A stretch of 64,000 nt of DNA. Source: Adenophora triphylla var. japonica. Its lineage: Eukaryota; Streptophyta; Magnoliopsida; Asterales; Campanulaceae. Position numbers and translations under genes: made by a program. The notes under the pieces are model-generated. The model saw only the letters and a list, made by a program, of their open reading frames with translations. It was not told the DNA's origin and searched no databases. The stretch lies in assembly GCA_022495995.1 (NCBI GenBank), contig JAFEMH010000745.1, positions 529,001-593,000 of the forward strand. Reading direction: 5' to 3'. This document shows positions 1 to 11,820 of this stretch, piece after piece. Positions within the stretch are counted from its first letter, which is position 1. Each line of letters begins with the position of its first letter.

Positions 1-1009
1 ACTACTAGTAACAGTGAACCTTCACTTTTGCCAAAGTATTAGTGTCCACACAACATGAGCGTTGGTGTGGGTATGAGCGTGGTTATTTTAGACAAGATTT
101 GGTGTAAGATCTTAGAATTTTGGAGGATTCGACACTTGTATCAGTACACATATCCGTTCCTCGTAGCCAAGTCCAGGTAACATAGCTCACCCATTTCAAT
201 TCTGATTGGTAGTTTGTTTGGAAAAGGAGGGAGACTGGAGATGGAATCAAAAGCATGTCAATGGCAAGGTATACAGGTAATTCGTTAATAACCCAAAAAG
301 AAAAAGAAAATGCTATAACTAACGCGCCACTAGCCCATGATATAAATTATATGCTGACTTCTAATACTAGTATATACATGGATGAACTGCAAGACAGGAC
401 AGTTTAGGTCCTGTGCCAGGAATTTAATTAGTGTTGCCCTGTTTAGTTGTTTAATAAGACCAAAGTCTTAAATTATAAGATGCTTTAGAAAATTAAATGA
501 CGAGAGGGCTACCCAATCTCAGGAACTGGAATATTAGAATTCAATTAGTCTGGTTGACATTTTAAGCTGTCAAGCTTTCCGATCAATAACAGAGGTAAAA
601 GAAGTAGATGCTACAATTTCCAGTACAGCTTGTAATTCAAGAAATGAAATTTTTACCCTCCATTCCATGTTAAAATTCCAATACTTGCCGATGCTTCACT
701 TGATAGTCCAGTTTCAAAGTTACATCCATAATCGGTCAATTAAACTCTCCACAAACGATATAAGTATCTTGTATTGGTTCAAAACTTAAATAACTATGAA
801 CAGCTTCGAAGAGATATATAAATTCCTCAACTTTTGGACTTTTTAACCATGGATTCTTTGAACGCAACACGGGGACTTTCTAACCATATGGGGAAGATTC
901 AACTAGTTGGGATATCACGCACTAGCTAATTGAAAGGGATTCTCAGGTCATCAAAATAAAATATTTAAACATATGGACAGAGGAAGAATAAAGCAGAGGT
1001 GAGGGTTAC
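1..1009. other. 3' flank or last intron of the CBE1-like gene
   Basis: AT-rich sequence with no ORF or exon that I can support. It follows the splice donor that ends the last visible coding exon of the minus-strand gene at 1,010, so it should be its next intron or, if the gene is truncated, unrelated flank. I searched both strands for a short proline/glycine-rich C-terminal exon in the right phase and did not find one. The terminal exon probably lies beyond the left edge. Confidence 0.5.
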
Positions 1010-2708
1010 CAGGCATTGGCATCCCTGTGTGGCCAATGTTGGGCTGGCGATGACTAAAAGGGAATCCTTGCAATGTATCAGGCTCCTGCATGAAATTTGT
1101 TGCCTGATGGTTGAGATGTGGAGGTAGCGATGAACCCCTTGGAAAGTCACGTAATAGGTGAGGCGGGGGAGAATTGCCAGACATTTGTATCTGCTGTAAC
1201 ATGTGTTGATGAGGGGGGATATCAAACCCTGTTACCCTTGAGTCAGGGTGATGGAAAGAAGGATGAAGCATATTCCTAGGGAACTGATGACCGGGAGGAG
1301 TATCATGTTGACCAACATGCTCAGGAAATCTCATTTGGGAAATAATATGACCAGGATGGGGATCAGAGGGATGGAACAAAATCCTTCGATGATGACTCAT
1401 CTGTGGGCCGGGAATATGTGGGGGTGAGGGTTGGGCGTGAAGATTTTGGTATTGTCTTTCAGGCTCCATCAGATCGAAAGGCCCCCGACCAAAAGGATGA
1501 CCTTCTCGATCATCTCTAAAACCAGATTTAAGAGCTGCCAATTTCTCCCCTATGTCAGTTGACCCGTTAGAGGATAAAAATTGGCCTGTACTTGAATTTC
1601 CAAACATTGACTTGTGGGGGTTCATAGGATCCGCACGTGTAATCAAGCTCTCCTCTTCAGGCAAGTGGATTTCAACTGCCCCATCAAAACCAGTGTGCCT
1701 AGGCACTACATCAGTTTGCAACTGTAATGAGTCTGCTTCTATCCGGGAATCATCAAATTGTAACCAATTTTGTATTTTATCAGATTTAGTTGGCTGTTTC
1801 TGATTAGATGCCAAAACATTGTTTTCATGAATTCTCCTATCCTGCGCAACAACATCTACTATGGAAGAAAAAGGACCATCATTAGATATTCCATGTGGCT
1901 CGATAACGTCATTTCTAGTCGATGCAGAGGATCCCCTTTGAGCAGCAACTGGAGCTTCAACTGACTGCAGCTCCTTCATAAAAGCAGTACCAAAAAGTGT
2001 TTCAAGAGTAAGATTCTTACCCGAATTGTGAATATTCTCGGCATTTGCCTGCTTTGGTTTGTCAATCATACCATCTTCAGAAACCAAAGGTTTTCCTAAG
2101 AATCCATGGTCTACATTGGTGGACGGTGTCATGGCTTCAAAGCTAGTGCCCTTTTGTAATAGCGAAAGCAGGTGGTGAGATGCATTACTATCAACCGCTT
2201 TCAAGTGCAGAGTATCTGCAGCCAAATTAGCCCAGTCTTGAACAACTGGCTCCAAAGTTGAACTTTTCTCACTATATTCTGATAGGATTGTTTGCTCAAG
2301 GTCTTCACAAGTAAGGACCACAGGAGCAGAAGAAATGGTAGAAGGAAATGTATCCTTAGTGCTTTTGTACGACTGCTCAGAGATCTCTGTTGCCGCTGAG
2401 GGTATGCTGGCAGTAATCATGTTTGTGATTTCAGAACTCCCATAGGAAACTTCTGGATGATTTAGCTCAGTAGCTTTCGAAGTAGAAACCTGAGATCCAG
2501 CTTTCTCAGAACCAACAAGTAGAGAGAACAAAACATTTGGCCTACCAGATGAGAGGTCATCCGAGAGCTTTTTCTCTGCAAAATTGTTTAAGAAGGAACA
2601 AGAGGCAGCTACTAAAATGAAGAGTACATTGATGAGCTGAATGTAAAAATAAGAGTGTAGGTATTTTCATTATTAAATTTATTTTTGTTTTGTTTGTGTG
2701 TGTGATTA

Positions 2709-2773
<65 letters not shown>

Positions 2774-5700
2774 CATCTTCATCGAACCACTGTGCAAATT
2801 TGGAAGACCGGGAATTACTGGGGCTCCAAATCTCATCTGGCTTGCTATCATCATGCTGTAGAAAAAACGAATGCAAAAGGAGTCACATACTCAATGGCCA
2901 CTTGGCAATGAAATTTGTTCATAGTTTGCTCGAAATATGCAAATCCGGAAGAGTATTGTCAACATTTTTCATGTATCAGAAAAAAAGTAAAAATTATTAC
3001 CAAGCCCACAAAAATGAAGTGCTAAAATCATTCAAGAACCTTCAAATGGTTGCATTAATCAAAATCCAATTACTTTACTCATTGAAAATATAAGCTGCAG
3101 CGAAATGCACAATGTCATGATTGAATGCATGATAATGTGCTATTAACGTGAGCAACATCCTGGTAAGAGGTGTAAGGTCTTTTTACCGCTGATGATTTGG
3201 ACTCTTAAGCACCCCATACAGGCTACAAACGAGGAAACTCTTCTTTAAAACAGCTACTGCAGCATCTTGAACTACTGCTATATTGCCACCTTTTTTCTCA
3301 ATAACACCAGATTACACCTAACGTATGAGGTAAAATACCAAATATAAACTTTCAACCCTAAAAACAATTTAGCTGGTGTTTGGAGGCTGGAGAGTGGAAA
3401 TGAAAAAGGAAAAAGAAAGCTGAATGCGTAACATCTTCACAGAACAAAAAAAAAAAAAAATCATATAATGAGGTTTGGCAATGGTTATCATACTTTTTTT
3501 TGATAGAAACCATGGTTATAATATCATACTCAATTCAAGTTATTACCTTTTACATGATTCGGACTATTTTAGAAGTATTTGAACCTACATTTTCCCATAA
3601 AGAGGTTTTCAATTTTCTTTCTGTGTGCATCTAAAGTTCTAAACTTGGTAAAAGTTGAAAGACAAGGTACATCTGAAATAATAAACAGAAATTATATTTG
3701 ACCTCCAGCTATATACAATTCGGGATAGCTTTCCAGCCAAGTACATTTTGCAACAGTTTAAGGAATTATTGTCATAAGCATGCTGGCACCTGAATGTAGT
3801 AGCATTGTTTAGCAATTACCTCAATGAAACCTGAAGAACCACTAATGTTTACTGATGAAGCACCACCGAAAAGTTTTTCCAGTATGGAAGTTGAACTTTC
3901 CCGAGTCGAGTTAATATTTGTATCTCCTGTAAGCTTCTTGGTCAAAAGTTCAATGACATCACCATCATCTACTGTTTCGTTGACTTCTGAGAGACCAGAT
4001 ATCTTATATAGATGATTGTCCAAGGAAAGCTTCTCGGTAGGAACTACTAATTTTGATGACGTGTTCGGCGTGTCTCCTCCCCATTTAAGATTTAAAATAT
4101 GAATATTTGTATCCTCCAAATGCTTCTCAGATAAATCCGATTCGGTCGCCGATCGTTTGTCTCCTCGATTGTCTAGGGTTCCATTTTGTACTGGTTTAGC
4201 CTTGCCTTGCAAATGTATTTCCTCAACCTCAGGTTTGGGAACCTACAAAGATGAATTAGAATATATATCAATATGAAATATATTGGAAATTAAGTACAGG
4301 ACTTGATTTGACTGCGAAATTAAAACGCCTAGTTCTTATGTCTGAAGCTGAAAAACAGAGAATCTCTAAACAAAAAAAAAATACAATTTCAAATAAGTTT
4401 CCTGGCACTACACTACGCTATCAAACACTTGCATTGCAACAGAAACATGTCTTCCAACCAAGTACCCTTTGTAATTGTGTTAACAGAAAAATAATGGTTC
4501 TCCTTGATTCGACAGCAGTAAAGCATACTATAGGGGCTCGTTTGGTCTGGAGAATAGAAACAAAATTATGAAGGAGAAGGGCATTCTAGCTTTCTTCAAT
4601 AACTATCTACCACTGAAGAAAGACTGACTCTTGCATCAATAGATGGAACTGTCATGTTACCTTTTTCCATAAATGGGCATTTAAATGGAATGAGATTTCC
4701 ATTCATATTTACAAAACACTCATGAAATGGGCTAGCAAGAGTCCCCATTCCATGCGGATAGGTTTCCTCCATGAAACTAGCTTAAGGGGGACCTGAAAAT
4801 GCTCCTGTGGGAGCTTGCTCCACAGCTCCAGCGTACGGCCAAGATTTGGCCACATCTCCTTTGTTCATTAATCAGTGGCTGGTACTAATTTGACTTGGTC
4901 CCAAATGAACCCAATTAATCCTAATCATTAACCCACCAACAGGGGGTGTGGCCAAATATGGGCCGTTCGCATGATGGGCAGGAGCTAACACCCACAACAA
5001 CAGTTCTAAATCCAGCCTAAGGGTATTAAAGAAAAAGCATCTGAGCATCTTTTCTACTGTGTAAGCACATATTACTGAATTCATATATAGATTAATGATT
5101 TGCTTTTAACAGTTCACTGTGGTACATACATTTATTTTCATCATACGAAACTCACAAAGGTGAAAGAAGAACCCTAAGGTTAAGGGTAGATGCACCCAAC
5201 ACCTCTAAATTCATATCAATTCTACTGTAGCTCTTTGCAAATAAAAAGGACGAGACACGTAAAAGCAAAAGATCAGTTTCAATAAAGTGAAAGACATGGC
5301 TAGAGAGTCGTACACTAAAAAGGTACAGACTATTTCTAACGAAGAATAAATCAATTAACAAATCACATGCAAGCAAAAGGCTCACCGCTCAGATATACTA
5401 GACACCTTGGGGGGGGAGAAAAGACAACATGTCAGGCTTCCCAGAAATACATTATTGTCAGCTTCACCAGATATGCATTCTTCCTGGTCATCACCAATTT
5501 CGGCTCAAGTAAACAAAGACTTGGAAATTAAGCAAGACTGGAATGGGATCATCTAAGAGAGGTGAAATTACATGTTTTATCTATAGTTTTACATGAGCAA
5601 CACAACTCGCGAGTACAATGCTATAAACTAAAAACTGCATTTGAGAAATGCACATCCCTCATAGACAACTAATCGGAGCTCATGAAAAATAGAAGTTACC

Positions 5701-8700
5701 TCCTTTTCAGGAAAAGTGGTTAAGAGATTCGGACCAGAACTCCTGTCCAGAACTGTGCTTCTAAAACCTGGAGGAACAAGTGGTCTCGACAAGGGACCTT
5801 GAGATTTTCCAGAATCTTTATCTGAAACAGCTGCAATCCCCGAGTCCAGTTCTTTGTTTATTTCCAAGAGCCCCTTATCCTCTTTGGGTTCCTCCAGCAA
5901 TATAATAAGGTCGGACAGACGATCAATTTTCTGCTTGTTTGTATTCCCTTTTTGCTTCTCTTGGAGCACTTTATGCTGTTCCTTCCTCATCAACTCAAAA
6001 GAAGCTGAAAAAGTAACAGCAAAAGTTAATAGATGTTAAAAAAATATTCATACAAAAAGATTACCGTCGAAGCAATAGAACTAGAGATTGATCACAAGAC
6101 TGCCAGAAAATGAGATATTACCTCTTCTCTGTCTCTCCTCGTTTGCCCTGTCCTGATCTGTAACCTCACTAGAACCAAAGGTCTCATCATTCAATGAGTC
6201 AGTGACATTACTGCGAGCATGAGGCACAGCCTGAAAATAGCATACGAGAATATGCGATGGGACGTTTAGTTTAACAGAACTTTGATCGAACTCCAATACT
6301 CTTTATACAAAATGCTGCACAAAGCTTTAGTTATGATAAAGCTGATAATGGAATGAAGTTTACTGGAGATAAATTAACTTCAAGTTAACCTTAAACGGGC
6401 GGGGAGGATGATAGGGCTCAGTACTCCTTTTGAGTTGGTAGTGATCATTTGCTTGAACCTTAGGACCAGACGCCCCTGCTGCAAATCCAGAAGGTCTTGG
6501 GAATGAACCACTGCCAAGAAGCCCATCATGCTCAGAGTTTTGCCAAGGCCGTAGAGATTGGTTGCCGTAACGCCGTCTAGACTCTGAACGAGAATAATGG
6601 TGTATCAATACAAATAATATTCAACATCTACAAATTATAGTAAGTTGTAGAAAAGGGATAAATTATTGATATTACAGAATGAGGAAGTCAATCCATACAA
6701 AGATTTGAGATTTCATGTTTGGCCCATGGAAGGTCTAGACTAGCCTGACCTGAGCTCAAGCCTGCTGAACTACCATGTAACAGCACACTAATACACAAAT
6801 TAAACTTTGCACGGCTTGTTATCAAAACTGACTAGCGGTTGATGAGACCTCAAGCAAGATGATTTTTAAGATCTTCAACATGAGCAAGACTCCGAAGCTA
6901 TCAACCATGGAAAAAGTTAATTAACAATGATCTATAGATCACCTACCAATTTAAAATGAAATCTCACATGAATATGAGCAAACTGATCACCCTTATTTAA
7001 CTCTCTCCTACCGGAAAAAGAAAAGAGAGAATTGTCCACTATCTTTATTGGAAAGTTGATCTTGGAAAATATAAAATTACTATTTAAGATACATTTTCTT
7101 TTGTTATACAATACAAAACTTCAATCATTATATTATGATAACTATCATTCAAACCTTTCAGAATTTTGTGGGAACAACTACTTTTTATGAATCTTTGCTC
7201 AAAGCTTAATCGAGTTGAATGACAGGTGACATTGTGGGAATTTCTTTTTTGGGGACTAGGTAGTATTACCCATCAAGAAAGAACCAACAGCGACCATCAT
7301 GAAACAAGGATCAAGGAGAATCTCTGAGAAGCAAAAGCATAATCAATGAGCTAAAAGATTGGCATACTGATAAATACTCTAGCAATTTGAATCTCAGCCA
7401 CGCCGTTCGGGGAGATCTTGCAGGATCCATAATCTAGTCCCACATCACATGTCAGAAAAGCTATTTACTATGACCACCACCAAAGAAACGTTCAGCGTTT
7501 TGCGTTTTTATTTTGTCCTACATCTTAATTAGTCCTAAATGACTCATACAGCCTAATATACAATTGCAAATTAATGACGGCTTGGAGTTTTACCAAAAGT
7601 TAGGTGGTCGGGTAGATTTGTACATACTTGCAGGTAGTTTGCATTTCCATGTTAAATCGAACTCATACCAATATCACCAAGAATAATCACTATATGCAGG
7701 TAAACAATCATATCATGTAAACTTTTACAGGTTAACAACTATGCTGCATCACAGGCCCCGACTTGGATGGACTTCTCTATCCCAGTATAGCCGAGATCAC
7801 CGCCAGTAATTCTATCCATTGCCAGATTCCATCAGAAGATTCATAGGTGACGAACTTCCAGGCCTCTGAAGGACAAACCAGAGAGAGTAGGACTCTGTAT
7901 CTGATGTGATCTAACAAACAATTATCAGTTGCATTTAGTTCCAGATCCCATTTCAAACATCAGTTACAAGGAATGTCCCCCTAAATTTATTGTCTGCGAA
8001 AGATGCCTATGATACTTACATTTAACGTCATCGAAAATCTGATCCATGGACTCTTCCCCCATGATCTGACTGGAAGAGCGTGGATGAAGTCACCAGACCT
8101 TAGGCTGGGACTGGAAGGCGTTTCCTTGTTTTATCCAGTTTTCTTATACTCTTATATTGTACTTGTGCTTGCTTTTATGCTTTTAGCTCTGGGTCATGTC
8201 TGAAACGACAGGTATCTTATCCACCTCTACTTTTTTTCCCTACCACAATCTTCTTTTTCTAAAACAAATATAAACCGTTGGCATTCCCCAACTAGTATCA
8301 CTTATATAATGGTAAAAACAAACATATAGAAGCCTCTTGTAAAGGGAAATCCAGATGTTTGGATGAGCAGTGTTTATAGGATATCAACATGTTTATGCTA
8401 TGTTCTGAGAACCAACCTGGATCGATATCAGACTGTGAATCGCTTTCCTTGTCATTCCATCCTGAAGAACGATTGTCCCACCTTCCATGGACTCCCCGAG
8501 AGTAGTTGCCCGCATCTCCCCTTGTTGGTGGTGATGAGCTGTAATCATTACGCCGGAAACCTTGCAAAGGCAAACTGCCATGACTTCTTGGTCGATCTTG
8601 ACCATGTGAGGCATCCTCAAATTCACTGATTAAACGAAATAACTATCAGTATCACATCTCAAGATGCATAAAATCATAAGAATCACCAGCGACAAAGCAA

Positions 8701-9062
8701 AACAATCGAACAAAGATATGCTAGATAAAATGTTTCTCAAGATATGGTAAAATAAAGGACAATGGCATGTATCAAAAGTACCATGTTTACCTAAGAACTG
8801 ATCTGTTTAAGCCAATTGGCAACTTTTTGCAAAATTCCAATTCGCTTAGCGACAAAATAAACTCTCTCGAATATGAAATTTTAGATCTCCTGCATCATTC
8901 AAACAGAAATATCCTCAACTCAACTTCCAATCAAACAAAACTAATTAAATAGCGAGTACACGAAAAGTACACAAGATGAGCTAATTACATTTGAGATTCA
9001 TGCAATCCTTCAGAGCCCTTATCAGCCAAGCCCGAGTTGACATCATCGTTTTCCAAGCTCAT
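1010..9062 (-). CDS. CBE1: CBE1-like (At4g01290-type) eIF4E-binding protein, eight exons, 3' end outside view
   Basis: Coding exons, in order: 9062-8989, 8625-8417, 6583-6390, 6230-6122, 6004-5700, 4242-3820, 2855-2774, 2575-1010. All have GT/AG borders and the phases match throughout, giving about 987 codons before the last donor; the Arabidopsis homologue has about 1,000 residues. The start MSLENDD is the first ATG after a 5'UTR intron. Recognisable blocks are an Arg/Gly-rich N-terminus, DPESRRRYGNQS at the exon 2/3 join, a charged helix with FELMRKEQHKVLQEKQK, the VPPGF segment, SRSSKFAQWFDEDEKK before and across the exon 7/8 join, and a long Pro/His/Met-rich, disordered tail. Family members bind eIF4E and associate with mRNA cap complexes in the cytoplasm. 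YGNQSL partly fits the YxxxxL eIF4E motif, but the next residue is Arg, so I do not claim it as the binding site. No broken exon is seen. Introns of 1.8 kb (6,584-8,416) and 1.5 kb (4,243-5,699) hold nothing coding. Confidence 0.82.
2712..2770. repeat. (GA)n microsatellite at a splice donor
   Basis: About 29 GA dinucleotides. On the gene strand this is a CT tract that starts one or two bases inside intron 7, directly after the GT donor at 2773-2772. The donor therefore reads GTTCTCTC, and the repeat length sets the distance from donor to the rest of the intron. Confidence 0.95.
4835..4966. mobile_element. MITE-like inverted repeat in intron 5 of the CBE1-like gene
   Basis: ACGGCCAAGATTTGGCCACA at 4835-4854 is matched in inverse orientation by TGTGGCCAAATATGGGCCGT at 4947-4966. 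Weaker inverted similarity extends outward to about 4,800 and 5,000 (GTGGGAGCTTGCTCC against GTGGGTGTTAGCTCC). The interior is AT-rich and non-coding. I could not find a convincing target duplication, so the family is open. Confidence 0.45.
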
Positions 9063-9850
9063 GCTGCCGAAATTCAAAAAACCTAAACCCGCTCAATGTG
9101 CCCAAAGAAAGCTCCAACAACTAAGCCAATCTCCAATTGAACTACACCAATCATGTCTTTCACAAAATACAATACAGATTATCAACTTACAAAATACAAA
9201 ACACACCTAAGCCCCTGTATATCACACTCATTAAAACCACCATAAATTCCACCAAAGCCAATCAACAGCAACTCTCCCACAAACAAAGTGCTAAGCCTCA
9301 GCTAATCATCAAAACCTACACTAGAGACTAAAATTAAACGTAATCCAATCACTGATCCAGCTCAAACCTAGAGTAAAACCTACCGTCAAAAACTCCGCAT
9401 AAGAAGCCAAAATAGATTCATTAAATTTCCTCCAAAACACAATCAAAATTCAAATACAGTAGTCAGATACAGGTAATCATTTTTTATGCTTCCCTCCACA
9501 TAGAGAATACATTAAAGTTAAATTACAGAACGAATTCAAGAGCATCGAAGATTCATCAGCAAATGGGGAATTTACGCTAGGTTTTGCTTTTGGTTTCGGC
9601 AATCCAATCTAGAAATAAGTCCCCCAAAGAGCTAGGGTTTTGTTAATTTCAACGGAATTAGCTACCTGAGTCGAGGAAAACTGGAGAGAGAAGAAGGGGA
9701 TCGAAGTAACTATTGATGATAAGAACAGGTAGCAATAATTTAGGGCTTCGATCATTGCATTTTTGGGACTCGAAGTGGTTCGATCGATTGAGAATATAGA
9801 GAGAGAAAATGAGATAATTTTAGAGAGAGAGAGAGTATGTGTGTTGCGTG
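9063..9850 (-). promoter_or_regulatory. 5'UTR, UTR intron and core promoter side of the CBE1-like gene
   Basis: On the minus strand a CT-rich leader (about 9,850-9,666) ends at a good donor CTCAG|GTAGC (9,666/9,665). A 602-bp intron runs to CGGCAG (9,065-9,064), and one base later comes the start codon at 9062. The leader holds pyrimidine tracts at 9,790-9,835, common near plant transcription starts. A clear TATA box is not seen. An intron in the 5' leader often raises expression of housekeeping genes in plants; here that is inference. Confidence 0.55.
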
Positions 9851-9867
9851 TGTTTTAGCAAAAGCAA

Positions 9868-10014
9868 GTTCTAAAAAGCGCTAGGCGGATGCTAGGCGGA
9901 GCCAATGGCCAGCGGAACCAATGATCACGATTAGTCGGGATAGTTAAACTGCAGGCGCTTAAAATTAAAGGGTTCGAGCGCTGCCAGCTGGGCGCCCCAG
10001 CGGTCTTTTAGAAC
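9868..10014. mobile_element. Short TIR element (MITE) in a divergent promoter
   Basis: The ends are inverted copies: GTTCTAAAAAGCGCTAGGCGG-like on the left (9,868 onward) and the inverse of GTTCTAAAAGACCGCTGG on the right (ends 10,014). The interior contains GCTAGGCGGA and TAGTCGGGAT, words I recall from a widespread plant MITE. It is 147 bp, degenerate, and no target duplication is obvious. It separates the start regions of the CBE1-like gene and the J-domain gene fragment. Confidence 0.5.
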
Positions 10015-10379
10015 ACTGAGCAAAAGAGTATCGCAGTTTTACTCAATATCCCCGCATTAATATTTACAAAAAATGCCATTAATTAAAATTACTTTATTAC
10101 CCACATTAATATGTTGTACCCCACAAACAAATTTATATGATTTGTGGACATGAAAACTAAAAGGAATAAGACAAAAATGAAAATGAAAAAAAACAAACAG
10201 AGATGATGTTAGACTCAAGATTCATACTATTTCATTCTCTTCCTTCACGTCTTCGATCTTTCGAAGACAAAAGAAATCCCCAATCCCCAATTATTAAACC
10301 TCATCAATTGAAACCCTAATCGAAATTGACCTCAGAATCGATGAAAAAGAGGGAGAAGAAGAAGTAAGGACCCAAAAAA

Positions 10380-10760
10380 ATGAGCAATTTGAGAGCAGTT
10401 TGTAGGCCTCACACGGTGTTCTCATCGATCGCTTGTTGTTACAGTCATAAAGTTTTAGCAAGGTGTCGATCCATTAATACTAGGGTTTCGATTCGAAGGC
10501 CTAATTCAAATCCTCAATTGTCTTCTCCTTCTGTGTTTTCTCCTTGGTTTGATGCGTCTGATTTACCGAAAGTTGTTCCATGGGTTCGAACAAATCAACG
10601 GAGAAGGACCATGGTTAAGGCAGCTAAATGGGCTGAGGAGAAATCTCCTTACGAAACTCTTGGTATAGTTTCTCCTGAAAATTACTTGGAAAAGATGTTC
10701 ATAATCAGCTATAAGTTCATATGCATTTCCCTGTGTATTTACGTTATAGTGGAGATGTGA
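10380..10760 (+). pseudogene. 5' exon of a plastid-type DnaJ (J-domain) protein gene, cut off
   Basis: The ORF begins MSNLRAVCRPHTVF and has a Ser/Arg-rich, acid-poor N-terminus typical of a chloroplast transit peptide. It reaches MVKAAKWAEEKSPYETLGI, where SPYETLGI is the opening of a J domain (compare YYEVLGV). The rest of the J domain, with the HPD motif needed to stimulate Hsp70 ATPase, is missing. A possible donor CTTG|GTATAG lies at 10,662/10,663, so exon 1 may end there; the ORF tail to 10,760 would then be intron. No downstream exon occurs in the remaining 53 kb. Either a large transposon mass sits in the first intron, or the gene is a truncated remnant. Family assignment is by recall of plant DJC proteins. 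Confidence 0.5.
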
Positions 10761-10977
10761 AGAAGATGCTCTACGGAGAAGAAGATGATCTACGGAGAAG
10801 AGGGATGTGCAGTTGTCGGATAAAGAACTAGTTTGGTATTTATTAAGGGGTAAAATAGGAATAATGGTGGTATGTATAGTGTTGAATGTTTATTTTTTGT
10901 TGTAAACTTAGTAGTGCGGGGGCATTGAGTAATAATGTGGGGGTGAATAACAATTCTCTTAGTAAAAAACTTGAGAA

Positions 10978-11220
10978 TCTATATTATAAATGGCACCGTG
11001 CCACCTCACTCATGAACAGTGGTATGAACAGTAGCATGTGGCAAATTTCTCATTTTGCCCTCACTATTTTGTCACTTTCTCATTTTACCTTAAAAAAAAA
11101 AATTTGCTCTTAAAAAAAATTTAATTAAAAATAATAAATTAAAAAAAAAGGCCTCGAACACGGGCTTAATTAAAAAAAAATAAAAAATAAAACGTGTCCT
11201 CGGACACGGGCTTAGGCTAG
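10978..11220 (+). mobile_element. Non-autonomous Helitron-like element, copy 1
   Basis: It has the three hallmarks of a Helitron. The 5' end is TCTATATTATAAA, preceded by A. The 3' end is CTAG (11,217-11,220), followed by T, consistent with insertion between A and T without duplication. A perfect 7-bp hairpin (CGTGTCC / GGACACG, 11,193-11,208) ends 8 nt before CTAG. It is 243 bp long with no ORF, so it would depend on another element's Rep-helicase. Confidence 0.65.
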
Positions 11221-11237
11221 TGGTTATATAAAGAGAA

Positions 11238-11426
11238 TCTATAATATAAATGCAACCCCCCCTATGAACAGTTCTTTGAACAGTTCCAAGAGGGGAATTC
11301 CCCATTTTGCCCTCACTTTTTTGTCCCTTTCCCATTTTGCCCTTAAAAAAAATTAAATTAAAAAAAACACAAAAAAAACACAAAAAAAACACAAAAAACG
11401 TGGCATTGGACACGGGCTTAGGCTAG
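11238..11426 (+). mobile_element. Non-autonomous Helitron-like element, copy 2
   Basis: It starts TCTATAATATAAA after A and ends GGACACGGGCTTAGGCTAG (CTAG 11,423-11,426) before T. The 3' hairpin is damaged (CGTGGCA...GGACACG). It shares its internal words CATTTTGCCCTCACT and TTTTGTC with copy 1, 17 bp upstream. The flank after each 3' end is alike (TNGTTATATAAAG), so the pair may come from one tandem duplication rather than two insertions. Confidence 0.6.
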
Positions 11427-11820
11427 TTGTTATATAAAGCCGTAAAATTGTTGAGTAAACCCGTAAGCTAAACTCACCCCAAACAAATTAAATAAACCCC
11501 CCTTTTCCTTTTATACCTTTATCTTTATCCCCATTCACACCCACCCACCCACCCATCCACCCAATTAACTCTTCATTTACACTCTCTCTCACTCATCCTC
11601 ACCCAAAATCAGCCTTAGAGAGAGAAAGAGAGAAAGAGAGAAACAAAGAAATTTTAGAGAGAGAAAGAGAGACCGGATTGAGAGAGAAGAAAGAGAGAGA
11701 GAAAGAAGAAGAAGAAGTGGATTCGAAAATCTGAATTTTAGAGGTTCGGCCACTACTGGCCGATTTTTTAGATCTATTCGGCCAGACCCAACCAAACATG
11801 CTCAAAAATTCGGCCACACC
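11427..11820 (+). other. Left fragment of the host MULE: leader of its PMD gene
   Basis: This non-coding stretch contains CCACC runs (11,540-11,565) and GA-rich sequence (11,615-11,715). From 11,745 it holds three copies of the palindromic word TTCGGCCACTACTGGCCGA or half of it. The third copy is cut by E1 at 11,820 and resumes at 57,872. The same words and spacing continue there up to the splice acceptor of the PMD gene, so this is the 5' leader and first intron of that gene. I did not find the outer terminal inverted repeat of the MULE. Confidence 0.6.

Noticed and set aside
121..180. Possible C-terminal exon of the CBE1-like gene on -
   Set aside because: A short frame reading LPGLGYEERI exists, but there is no phase-matched AG acceptor and the composition does not fit the family's tail.
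2710..3093. ORF of alternating Arg-Glu residues on +
   Set aside because: It is the (GA)n microsatellite translated; the real exon 7 of the CBE1-like gene is on the other strand next to it.
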